From NCBI GenBank assembly GCA_964249405.1, contig CAXUBX010000114.1, positions 1-8,344 on the forward strand: a stretch of 8,344 nt of DNA, given 5' to 3'. The first letter of the stretch is position 1, and every line of letters starts with the position of its first letter. The DNA is from CAXTPV01 sp964249405. GTDB lineage: Bacteria > Pseudomonadota > Alphaproteobacteria > Acetobacterales > Acetobacteraceae. The notes beneath the pieces were generated by a model that searched no databases, was not told where the DNA came from, and saw only the letters and a list, made by a program, of their open reading frames with translations. Made by a program: the position numbers and the translations under genes. Of the stretch, positions 1 to 6,547 are shown piece by piece.

Positions 1-1
1 T

Positions 2-322
2 TCAGGGTGCGCCGGCGTCGCTCGCGGCCAGCACCGCATTCGGGCCGTAGCCGGGTTGACCTTCGTAGGTCGAGTAGGCGGCGGCAGAGTTGTAGGGAGC
101 GTCGACCGGCGCGCTGATCACCACCGGGACCCCGAGCACGGTGCCGACCGGTGCGGCCTGGTTGCGGGACTGGTTCGTCTGCATCTCGCCCGTCGCGCGG
201 CCTCCGTTGCTGGCGCTGGCGGTGCCGCCGACCGTGATGGCCGCGTTCTGGGCCAGCGCCGGCGCCGCCGCGGCCAGAAGGACGGGGAGGCCGATCGACA
301 GGATCGCACGGTTCAGCGTCAT
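2..322 (-). CDS. Small secreted protein of unknown function, 106 aa
   Basis: I do not recognise a family. The N-terminus is a textbook Sec signal peptide: a short basic start (Arg5), a hydrophobic stretch at about residues 6-20, and an APALA-Q cleavage site after residue 24. The mature part of about 82 residues is rich in Ala, Gly, Asn, Ser, Pro and Gln and has no cysteine. It carries a short hydrophobic patch (VGTVLGVPVVIS, about residues 58-69) and a Tyr/Gly/Pro-containing tail, so it is probably extended or weakly folded and periplasmic or extracellular. The ATG at 320-322 is preceded by a good Shine-Dalgarno (AAGGA on the minus strand, 333-337) about 10 bases away. The stop is TGA at 2-4, so the gene is complete. 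It follows the histidine kinase gene in the same direction after 86 bases and may be co-transcribed with it or be a target of that system; the sequence does not prove either. Confidence 0.75.
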   Translation of the reverse strand: MTLNRAILSIGLPVLLAAAAPALAQNAAITVGGTASASNGGRATGEMQTNQSRNQAAPVGTVLGVPVVISAPVDAPYNSAAAYSTYEGQPGYGPNAVLAASDAGAP

Positions 323-408
323 GGATCGAAATTCCTTTCGGGTTCGTGACGCATCAACGTCCCGGCCGGCGGGAACGCTGCATCGGGGCGATCACCGACG
401 CGCGAGCA

Positions 409-1839
409 TCACCGCTCGCCGCGCGGGCGCGGCCCGAGCGGGATGGCCACGGTCGCGGAAAGCCCCGGCGCGGCGTCGGCCAGGCGGAGCTCGCCGCCAT
501 GCAGCTGCACCACCGCCTGGACCAGGGCAAGGCCGAGGCCGGAGCCGGGCGTCGAGCGCGCCGTCTCGCCGCGGAAGAACCGTTCCGTCGCCCGGTCGAG
601 ATCGACCGCCGGAATGCCGGGACCGCGATCCACCACCCGGACCACGGCGGCGCTGCCCTCGCTGGTCGCCGCGAGCCGGATGGTCGCGGAGGCCGTCGAG
701 AACTTGATCGCGTTGTCGAGCAGGTTCGCGATCGCCTGCTGCAGCAGGGCGCGGTCGCCGTTCACGACCAGGCGCTCCGGGACGGCGACCTCGATCGCGA
801 TCTCCTTCTCCTCGGCCAGCGCGAGATAGAAGTCGGCGAGCGTGGTCAGCACCGGCACGAGATCGAACGAGGCGAAGGCGGAGCGGCGCGAGCCGGCCTC
901 GATCTCCGAGATCCGGAGCAGCGCCTCGAACACCTTGGTGATCCCGTCCAGGTTGTCGACCGCCGTGCCGATCGCCTCCCGGAGCTCGTCCGGTGTCCGC
1001 CCCGCCCGGAGCGCGTCCTCCAGCAGCGTGCGGGCGCGGGTGATCGGGGTCCGGAGATCGTGCGCGATCGAGTTCGAGACCTGGCGCACGCCGTCCATCA
1101 GGCGGGCCATCCGGTCGAGCATGTCGTTGATGGTGGCCGCCACCTGATCGAATTCGTCGCCGGTGCCGGCGAGCGGGACCCGGCCGGCGAGGTCGCCGCT
1201 CGCGATCCGTCCCGCGGTGGACGCGACGTCGCGCACCATCCGGTCGAACAGGTTGCGGACCACGACGGCGCCGAACGCCGCGAGCCCGAACACCACCGCG
1301 AGCGCGTAGAGCAGGGTCTGTCCGAGCAGGCGACGGAGCAGGTCGCGGCCCCGGATGTCGCGTCCGACCAGCAGGCGGTCGCCGTTCGGGAGCTGGAACG
1401 CGTGCATCTCGGCGATCTCGCGAGCTCCGGCGCGCGAGATCGGCAGCTCGTACCAGAGATCGGTCCGCGTGATCGTGGCCGGCCAATGCTGGAGGTTGCC
1501 GGCCAGCCGTCCCCCCGTCGCGTCCTGCAGCAGGTAGATCGCGCTGTCGTCCACGTCCTGGTCGAGCCGCGCCTGGATGGTCAGCATCAGCGCGCCGAGG
1601 CCGCCCTCCTGCCACTGCGCGGACAACTCGTTGGCGTCGGTCCGGATCGCCGCCTCGACCTGGCGCTCCAGCAGCCCGGTGCTCGCCCACCACATGAACA
1701 TCATGAACACGACGGCCGACAGTCCGAACAGGAACGCGAAGCCGACGGCAAGGCGGACGCTCGCCGAGCGAAGCCACAACGAGGCTCGCCTGAGCCGGGC
1801 GCGGGCGGAAGGGAAGGGGGTCAGGACGACCCCCGACAT
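409..1839 (-). CDS. Membrane sensor histidine kinase (HAMP-HisKA-HATPase)
   Basis: A 476-aa inner-membrane sensor kinase that should autophosphorylate and pass phosphate to the response regulator encoded just upstream. Order of parts: cytoplasmic basic N-terminus; TM1 at about residues 28-51; periplasmic sensor region of about 120 residues with no recognised fold; TM2 at about 172-195; HAMP linker at about 196-250; HisKA with the H-box SIAHDLRTPITR and phospho-acceptor His260; HATPase with N-box NLLDNA (Asn372, Asn376), G1 box DRGPGIP (404-410), F-box RFFRGE (420-424) and G2 box GSGLGLAL (432-439). All catalytic motifs are intact. Two in-frame ATGs lie at 1845 and 1839. I chose 1839 because the only Shine-Dalgarno (GAGG, 1846-1849) abuts the first ATG but lies six bases from the second. 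That ribosome site overlaps the regulator's stop, so the genes are translationally coupled. The signal sensed is unknown. Confidence 0.93.
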   Translation of the reverse strand: MSGVVLTPFPSARARLRRASLWLRSASVRLAVGFAFLFGLSAVVFMMFMWWASTGLLERQVEAAIRTDANELSAQWQEGGLGALMLTIQARLDQDVDDSAIYLLQDATGGRLAGNLQHWPATITRTDLWYELPISRAGAREIAEMHAFQLPNGDRLLVGRDIRGRDLLRRLLGQTLLYALAVVFGLAAFGAVVVRNLFDRMVRDVASTAGRIASGDLAGRVPLAGTGDEFDQVAATINDMLDRMARLMDGVRQVSNSIAHDLRTPITRARTLLEDALRAGRTPDELREAIGTAVDNLDGITKVFEALLRISEIEAGSRRSAFASFDLVPVLTTLADFYLALAEEKEIAIEVAVPERLVVNGDRALLQQAIANLLDNAIKFSTASATIRLAATSEGSAAVVRVVDRGPGIPAVDLDRATERFFRGETARSTPGSGLGLALVQAVVQLHGGELRLADAAPGLSATVAIPLGPRPRGER

Positions 1840-1845
1840 CGACAT

Positions 1846-1849
1846 CCTC
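1846..1849 (-). promoter_or_regulatory. Ribosome binding site deciding the kinase start
   Basis: GAGG on the minus strand overlaps the TGA stop of the response regulator (1848-1850). It touches the ATG at 1843-1845 with no spacing and sits six bases before the ATG at 1837-1839, so it favours the second start by two codons and implies translational coupling. Confidence 0.5.
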
Positions 1850-2525
1850 AATCGGCCCGCAGCATGTAGCCCGCGTTCCGGACGGTCTGGATCATCGGCA
1901 TCGGGAACGGCCGGTCGATCTTCTGGCGGAGACGGGAGACATGCACGTCGATCACGTTGGTCTGCGGGTCGAAGTGGTAGTCCCACACCCCCTCGAGCAA
2001 CATCGTCCGCGTCACGACCTGCCCGGCATGACGCATCAGGTATTCGAGCAGCCTGAACTCGCGCGGCTGGAGATCGATCTTCTGGCTCGCGCGCTTCACG
2101 CCCCGCGACAGCAGGTCCATCTCCAGGTCGCCCACCACGAGCCGGGTCTGCGGCGCTTCCGACCGCCCGCGGCGGCTCAACGCCTCGATCCTCGCCAGGA
2201 GTTCGGCGAAGGCGAACGGCTTGGTGAGGTAGTCGTCGCCGCCCGCCTTCAGCCCCGCGACGCGCTCCTCGACCTCGCCGAGCGCCGAAAGCAGCAGCAC
2301 CGGCGTGGTGTTGTTCTGCGAGCGCAGCATCTCGAGGATCCGGAGACCGTCGATCCCCCCAGGCAGCATGCGGTCGAGCACGATCGCATCGAACGGCTCC
2401 GAGACGGCGAGGAACAGCCCGTCCTTGCCGTTGTCGGCGCGCTCCACCACGTGGCCGGCCTCGCGGAGCCCCTTCGAGACGAACCCGCCCACCGTCGGGT
2501 CGTCCTCCACAAGCAGAATGCGCAT
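1848..2525 (-). CDS. OmpR/PhoB-family response regulator
   Basis: A 225-aa transcription factor with an N-terminal receiver domain and a C-terminal winged helix, a typical length for the family. The receiver has the acidic pair Glu7-Asp8-Asp9, the phospho-acceptor Asp51 (IVLDRMLPG), the switch Ser80 (LLLSAL) and Lys102 (YLTKPF). The DNA-binding half, about residues 125-225, carries the usual LQPREFRLLEYLM segment, a recognition-helix segment (NVIDVHVSRLRQKID) and the closing wing (IQTVRNAGYMLRAD). The ATG at 2523-2525 has a strong Shine-Dalgarno (AGGGGAG, 2531-2537) five bases upstream. It is first in a minus-strand unit with its cognate kinase and is divergent from the transport operon, so it could control both directions from the shared region. 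The exact regulon cannot be read from the sequence; resemblance to characterised subfamilies such as QseB or CusR was not tested. Confidence 0.95.
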   Translation of the reverse strand: MRILLVEDDPTVGGFVSKGLREAGHVVERADNGKDGLFLAVSEPFDAIVLDRMLPGGIDGLRILEMLRSQNNTTPVLLLSALGEVEERVAGLKAGGDDYLTKPFAFAELLARIEALSRRGRSEAPQTRLVVGDLEMDLLSRGVKRASQKIDLQPREFRLLEYLMRHAGQVVTRTMLLEGVWDYHFDPQTNVIDVHVSRLRQKIDRPFPMPMIQTVRNAGYMLRAD

Positions 2526-2582
2526 GATGTCTCCCCTGCAACCTCGCGGGATGGAGAAGGCGTGCGGCGTGCTTGCGCCCCG

Positions 2583-2609
2583 ATGTTACGAGAGTGAACA
2601 TTCAGTCAT
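2583..2609 (-). promoter_or_regulatory. Weak candidate promoter for the two-component genes
   Basis: On the minus strand, a -35-like ATGACT (2604-2609) and a -10-like TAACAT (2583-2588) are separated by 15 bases, each matching four of six consensus positions. The spacing is shorter than ideal. The -35 element lies inside the inverted repeat at 2596-2613, so a bound regulator could block or recruit polymerase. This is pattern matching only. Confidence 0.22.
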
Positions 2610-2613
2610 GTTC
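2596..2613. promoter_or_regulatory. Perfect inverted repeat, candidate operator
   Basis: GAACAT, six bases TCAGTC, then ATGTTC: a perfect 6-6-6 dyad that does not extend outward. It is conspicuously AT-richer than its surroundings and lies midway between the divergently transcribed response regulator and transport operon. Partly overlapping it are TCAT repeats at 2606-2609 and 2616-2619, exactly 10 bases apart, the spacing at which OmpR-family dimers often bind direct half-sites. The dyad suggests a symmetric dimeric binder and the TCAT repeat a tandem one; the sequence cannot say which is used. Confidence 0.45.
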
Positions 2614-2693
2614 GGTCATCCGGGTGCGGACTTGCCACCTCGGCCGTCTCCTGCGATCACCATTTCGATGTGTAACGCTCGCGATTAGACGCG

Positions 2694-5015
2694 GTGCGGC
2701 GTCCGGACGAGATCGTGGATCCGACCGGGATCCGACAGGGACGTCGTCGCTCGGCGGCACTCCGTGTGGCGCTGCCGTTCGCGCTGGTGGGCACGGTGAT
2801 CGGCGCGATCGGCCTGATCGCGCTCCACTCCTACCAGGTCAACCGGAACGGCGCGCTCCGCCTCACCCGCGACCTGCTGCGCGCGACCGGGGACGGCGTC
2901 TCGGAGAAGGTCGCCTCCTACATCGCCCCGGCGATCCGCTCGACCGCGATCGCCAACGACCTGCTGGCCCACACCAACGCCGCCGACCGTCCGGTCGCGT
3001 TCCGCGCCTACGCCGCGAGCACGCTCCGGGAGATCGGCTCGATCGAGGCCTTCTATCTCGCCAACGCCGCGGGCGAGTTCGCGGCGATCCGGCGGGCGCC
3101 GGGCGGCGGGACCGAAACGAGGCTGCTCGAGGTCGGGCCGGGCGGGACGCGCACGGTGTCCACCGAACATCGCGACGCGGCCGGCAACCTCCTCGACCGG
3201 CGTGCCGATCCGGATGACAGCTTCGACCCGCGAACCCGCCCCTGGTTCACCGGCGCGGTGGCCGCCGGCGGCAAACCGTTCTGGTCGAGCCCGTACCTGT
3301 TCCGGCCCACCGGGCGTCCGGTCATCACCGTCTCGCTCGCCCGGCGGGACGCCGACGGCACCTCGCACGTGGCCGCGGTCGACGTGGCACTCGACGAGCT
3401 GTCGCGTTTCGTGGGCGACCTGCGGATCGGCGCCAGCGGCCGCGCCGCCGTGGTGGATGCGGACGGCCACCTGGTCGCCGCGCCCGAACTGGCGCGCGGC
3501 GGCGTCGACCCTTCGAAGATCGCGCTCGACCCTGCGCGGGATCCGGTGCTGAGCGGGACCTGGGACCGGTTCCGCGCGCTCGGCGCGGGCGCCCGCGAGA
3601 TCACCGAGGGCGGCACGGAGTTCGTCACCATCGGCACCCCCCTCCACGCCGCCGCCCCCGGCTGGGTGCTGCTGCTTGCCGCGCCCGAGCGCGACTTCGC
3701 GGCCTTCGCCGCCGCGGGCGGCCAGCAGAACCTCCTGTTCTCGCTCGTGATCGTGGCCCTGGCCCTCCTGATCGCGGGAACCGCCGTCCGGAGCGGGCTG
3801 CGTGCCGACCGGCTCGGCCGTCTGCTCGCCGAGCAGCGCGGACGGAGCCGCGAGGAGAGCGCCGCGCTGGCCGACCTGGCCGGCTCGCCCGGCCTGTTCG
3901 ACCCCGGACAGGAAGCGCCGCGTCTGACCGAGACGCTGGCCGAGCTCGCCGGGGCCCGTCGGGCCGCGATCTGGCGGATCAGCGGCGACGGGCGTTCCCT
4001 CGCCTGCGAGGACCAGTTCGACCGCGCCGGGAACGGCCATGTCGGCGGGTTCGCGCTCGCCCGCGACGAGCTGCCGCGCCTGTTCGAGGCCATCGATGGC
4101 GGCGAGCCGGTCGAGGTCGCCGAGGCCGCCCGCGACAACCGCACCGCCGAATTCCACCGTCTTGCGATGCGCGACGCCGCCACGCGGACGCTGGCGCTGC
4201 ACCCGATCGGCGGCGCCGAGGCTCCGCTCGGCGCCGTCGTGGTGGAGGACGCCGAAAGCCTGGGTCGGGCGCGGAACCTGCTCCGCGCCGTGGCCGCGGT
4301 GGCGTCGCTCCGCTTCGCCGCCGGCGCCGGGCAAGCCGACGCGAGGAGCGTCGATCGCGGCGAGGCGAGCGACGCTCCGCCCGTCGAGGACACGCGCGCG
4401 CGGGTCCGGGTCGCGAGCCTGCTCGGCTCCGACCGCGCGCTCGGCTCCGAACTCGGCGGCGGCACCGCGATCTACCCGGCCGCGTGCGTGCTCGTGCTCT
4501 CGTTCGCCGATCCGGTCGTGGCGTCCCGGCAGGACGCGGCCGGTGCGGTCGAAGCGGCCGATGCGATCGCGCGCGCCGTGCAGGAGATCGGTCGCCGTTT
4601 CGAACTGCCCTATCTCAAGATCCTCGGGCACGGGCTCATGGCGGCCTGCGGGCTCTCGGAAGATGCCGACGGCAGCGCCGCCTTCCGCCTCGCGGAGGCG
4701 GCGCTCGCGCTCCGGAGCGCCTGCCTCGAGGCTTCCGAGCGCGCCGATCTCGATGCGTTCTTCACGATCGGTCTCGACGTCGGGCGCGCGGTTGGCCGGG
4801 CGCTCGGCACCGATCCGGCGGTGTTCAATCTCTGGGGTGACGCGGTCCGCGGCGCCGAGCTGATGGCGAGGACCGCCGCCGACCCGGGCACCGTCCAGGT
4901 GACGGAGGCGGCCTACGCGATCATCCGCTCGCGCTTCCTGCTCCGTCAGCGCGGGCGCTTCTTCATGCCGCGCACCGGCGTCTCGGCCTGCTTCGTGCTC
5001 GCGGGTCCACGATGA
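2694..5015 (+). CDS. Membrane sensor with Cache, GAF and degenerate class III cyclase domains
   Basis: A 773-aa protein. Residues about 24-45 form TM1. Residues about 46-345 are extracytoplasmic and resemble a double-Cache sensor, including the typical DPRTRPWFTGA segment (179-188). TM2 is at about 346-366. A GAF-like domain spans about 408-540, and a class III adenylate/guanylate cyclase-like domain about 590-770. In the last, metal-binding Asp606 (SFADPV) and the adenine-type Lys642 remain. The second metal Asp is His646 (KILGHGLMA instead of KxxGD), the adenine-contacting Asp is Asn712 (FNLWGD), the transition-state Asn is Arg719 and the transition-state Arg is Leu723. Cyclase activity is therefore unlikely; it may bind a ligand or act as a dimerisation or signalling module. 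The start is uncertain: GTG at 2694 lacks a clear Shine-Dalgarno, and GTG at 2715 is an alternative. An in-frame TAA at 2673-2675 bounds it upstream. It heads the operon, 13 bases before the permease gene. Confidence 0.88.
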   Translation: MRRPDEIVDPTGIRQGRRRSAALRVALPFALVGTVIGAIGLIALHSYQVNRNGALRLTRDLLRATGDGVSEKVASYIAPAIRSTAIANDLLAHTNAADRPVAFRAYAASTLREIGSIEAFYLANAAGEFAAIRRAPGGGTETRLLEVGPGGTRTVSTEHRDAAGNLLDRRADPDDSFDPRTRPWFTGAVAAGGKPFWSSPYLFRPTGRPVITVSLARRDADGTSHVAAVDVALDELSRFVGDLRIGASGRAAVVDADGHLVAAPELARGGVDPSKIALDPARDPVLSGTWDRFRALGAGAREITEGGTEFVTIGTPLHAAAPGWVLLLAAPERDFAAFAAAGGQQNLLFSLVIVALALLIAGTAVRSGLRADRLGRLLAEQRGRSREESAALADLAGSPGLFDPGQEAPRLTETLAELAGARRAAIWRISGDGRSLACEDQFDRAGNGHVGGFALARDELPRLFEAIDGGEPVEVAEAARDNRTAEFHRLAMRDAATRTLALHPIGGAEAPLGAVVVEDAESLGRARNLLRAVAAVASLRFAAGAGQADARSVDRGEASDAPPVEDTRARVRVASLLGSDRALGSELGGGTAIYPAACVLVLSFADPVVASRQDAAGAVEAADAIARAVQEIGRRFELPYLKILGHGLMAACGLSEDADGSAAFRLAEAALALRSACLEASERADLDAFFTIGLDVGRAVGRALGTDPAVFNLWGDAVRGAELMARTAADPGTVQVTEAAYAIIRSRFLLRQRGRFFMPRTGVSACFVLAGPR

Positions 5016-5028
5016 CGGCGTCGCGACG

Positions 5029-5841
5029 ATGACCGGCGCGGTCCTGCTGGGGCCGACCCGTCGGGCGCTGGCCGCCACCGGCGCCTTCGCCCGCGAGCAG
5101 ACCGGCTTCCTCCTGATGTTCAGCGCCGTGTCCTGGGGCGTCGTGTTCGAGGGCGCGCGGCCGTCCACCTGGCGGCGCACCACGCGGGCCGAGTTCGCTT
5201 CCGTGCTCCGCCAGGCGGCCGGCGGCGGCCTGGCCGCCACCCTGTTCACCGCGGCTCTCGCCGGCATCGGCATGGTCAGCCAGATGCTCTACTGGCTCGG
5301 CCTCGCCGGCCTCGGCCAGCTCACCGGGGGCCTTCTCGCGACCGTGCTGCTTCGCGAGCTGGCTCCGGTGCTGGTGGGCGTCATCCTGCTCGGTCGGAGC
5401 GGCATGCTCGCGGTCGCCGAGCTCGGCCTCCGGCGCGCCCGCGGTCAGATCCGCACCCTGGTCGCCGACGGGATCGACCCGTTCGACCTCCTGATCGTGC
5501 CTCGGACGCTGGCCTTCGCGACGGCCGCCTTCACCCTCGGCATCGCCTTCGCGCTCGTCTCGCTGGTCGCCGGCTACGCCGTGAGCGCCGGCCTCGGCGA
5601 CGTCTACGGCTCGTGGTGGTCGTTCCTCGCCCACGTGCTCGGCGCGATGGGCGCGCGCGACTACGTGGTGATCCCTGCCAAGTTCGTGCTGATCGGCTTC
5701 GGCGTCGGCGTGTGCTCGTGCCTGTCCGGCCTCGAGGGCGAGCCGGATGCGCCGATCGCGATCCTGCTGCCGCGCGGCTTCGCGCGTGGCATGCTGACGG
5801 TGATGGCGATCGACATCGCGTTCACGGTGCTCGGTGCGTGA
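5029..5841 (+). CDS. mlaE: MlaE-family ABC lipid-transport permease
   Basis: A 270-aa integral inner-membrane protein, close to the usual family length. It is the membrane component of MCE (Mla/Ttg2-type) transporters, which move phospholipids or other hydrophobic molecules across the periplasm. The core is clear: LLRELAPVLVGVILLGRSG (about 107-125), AELG (130-133) and DGIDPFDLLIVPRTLA (147-162), then a C-terminal part with KFVLIGFGVGVCSC (218-231) and a final segment around IDIAF. Hydrophobic segments lie near 65-85, 98-122, 160-187, 213-232 and 252-270, with an amphipathic stretch near 25-40. Odd points: the family's usual EQxDAL following AELG reads GQIRTL (139-144), and the usual Gly-rich loop before the last helix reads GEPDAPIAILLP. 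The segment after AELG faces the ATPase side in related transporters, so the change fits the abnormal partner encoded next. The ATG start has no strong Shine-Dalgarno; coupling to the gene before is likely. Confidence 0.9.
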   Translation: MTGAVLLGPTRRALAATGAFAREQTGFLLMFSAVSWGVVFEGARPSTWRRTTRAEFASVLRQAAGGGLAATLFTAALAGIGMVSQMLYWLGLAGLGQLTGGLLATVLLRELAPVLVGVILLGRSGMLAVAELGLRRARGQIRTLVADGIDPFDLLIVPRTLAFATAAFTLGIAFALVSLVAGYAVSAGLGDVYGSWWSFLAHVLGAMGARDYVVIPAKFVLIGFGVGVCSCLSGLEGEPDAPIAILLPRGFARGMLTVMAIDIAFTVLGA

Positions 5842-6547
5842 CACCCTCCGAAGGACCGCGCGCGCGCCGGTCCTCGAGCTCGCCGAGGCCAGGCCGTTGC
5901 CCGGCGCATCGTTCCTGACCGACGCGCCGCTCGGGCTCTGCGTGATGCCGGGGGACTGCGTCCTGGTGGAGGCGGCCGAGAGGCGTCGCGCGCGCGCCTT
6001 CGCCGACCTCTGCACCGGGCTGCTGCCGCTCGCCGATGGCGCGGTCCGCTTCGAGGGCATCGACTGGCGCGATCCTCCCCGGCCGCAGCTGGCGGCCCTG
6101 CGGGGCCGGATCGGCCGTCTCTATGGCCAGGGAAGCTGGACCGGGTCCCGCGGGGCGGACGCCGACATCCTGCTGCCGCGCCTCCACCACACGAGGGTCT
6201 CCCGCGCGAGCCTGGCCGACGAGGCGCTCGGGCTCGCGCGCGGGTTCGGCCTGCCCGGGCTTCCGGCCGACCGGACGGCGGCGCTCAGCGAGGACGACGC
6301 GGTCCGCGCCGCCGCGGTGCGTGCCTTTCTCGGTTCGCCCTCGCTGCTCCTGCTGGAAAACCCGCTCGGCGCCTCCCAGGCGAGCCTGGTCGTGCCGCTG
6401 CTCCGCGCGCTGACCGACGCCCGCGAGCGGGGGACCGCCGCCATCTGCCTCACCCGCGAACGCGCGGTCTGGGCCCCCTACCTTCCCTTCGTCACCCGCC
6501 ATCTCCGCCTGCACGACGGCGGTCTCAGCCGGGCGGGCGCCCACTGA
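5834..6547 (+). CDS. MlaF-position ABC ATPase-like protein with all nucleotide motifs degenerate
   Basis: A 237-aa protein in the place of the MlaF ATPase, between permease and MCE genes. The ABC layout is still visible: GD (40-41) opening the P-loop region, LCTGLLPLADGAVRFEGID (59-77) matching the usual post-Walker A segment, RIGRLYGQG (92-100) where the Q-loop falls, ALSEDD (150-155), RAFLGSPSLLLLENP (163-177) and AICLTRE (203-209). Every functional motif is altered: Walker A reads EAAERRRAR (46-54) with no GKS/T; LSGGQ is LSEDD; Walker B Asp-Glu is Glu175-Asn176; the D-loop is GASQ; the H-loop His is Arg208; the Q-loop Gln is Gly or shifted by one. Such a protein should not bind or hydrolyse ATP normally. 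It is not frameshifted or truncated, so it is probably retained for a structural or regulatory role. The GTG start overlaps the permease gene by 8 bases; no other start fits. Confidence 0.85.
   Translation: MRDTLRRTARAPVLELAEARPLPGASFLTDAPLGLCVMPGDCVLVEAAERRRARAFADLCTGLLPLADGAVRFEGIDWRDPPRPQLAALRGRIGRLYGQGSWTGSRGADADILLPRLHHTRVSRASLADEALGLARGFGLPGLPADRTAALSEDDAVRAAAVRAFLGSPSLLLLENPLGASQASLVVPLLRALTDARERGTAAICLTRERAVWAPYLPFVTRHLRLHDGGLSRAGAH

Noticed and set aside
360..374. Stem TCCCG/CGGGA with loop GCCGG between the kinase and the small secreted protein
   Set aside because: Only five pairs and no T-tract on the minus strand, so it cannot be called a terminator.
346..1869. Open frame of 507 codons on the plus strand opposite the kinase
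   Set aside because: It is antisense to a well-supported histidine kinase, has the Arg/Gly/Ala/Glu-rich composition of GC-rich shadow frames and shows no domain.
2632..2660. TTGCCA as a -35 box for the plus-strand operon
   Set aside because: The hexamer at 17 bases spacing is GATCAC, a poor -10, and no better pair with a good spacing was found.
2685..5273. Open frame of 862 codons on the minus strand opposite the cyclase-like sensor and permease
   Set aside because: Very long, but composition is dominated by Arg, Gly, Ala and Glu with no hydrophobic core pattern or motif, and it crosses two clear plus-strand genes. Typical of high-GC antisense.
4963..6060. Minus-strand open frame of 365 codons over the permease gene
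   Set aside because: His/Gln/Arg/Glu-rich shadow without domain, start signal or plausible neighbour.
5834..6547. Possibility that the Walker A loss is a frameshift or sequencing error
   Set aside because: Recognisable ABC segments on both sides stay in one frame, the changes are spread over at least five separate motifs, and start and stop overlap neighbours correctly.
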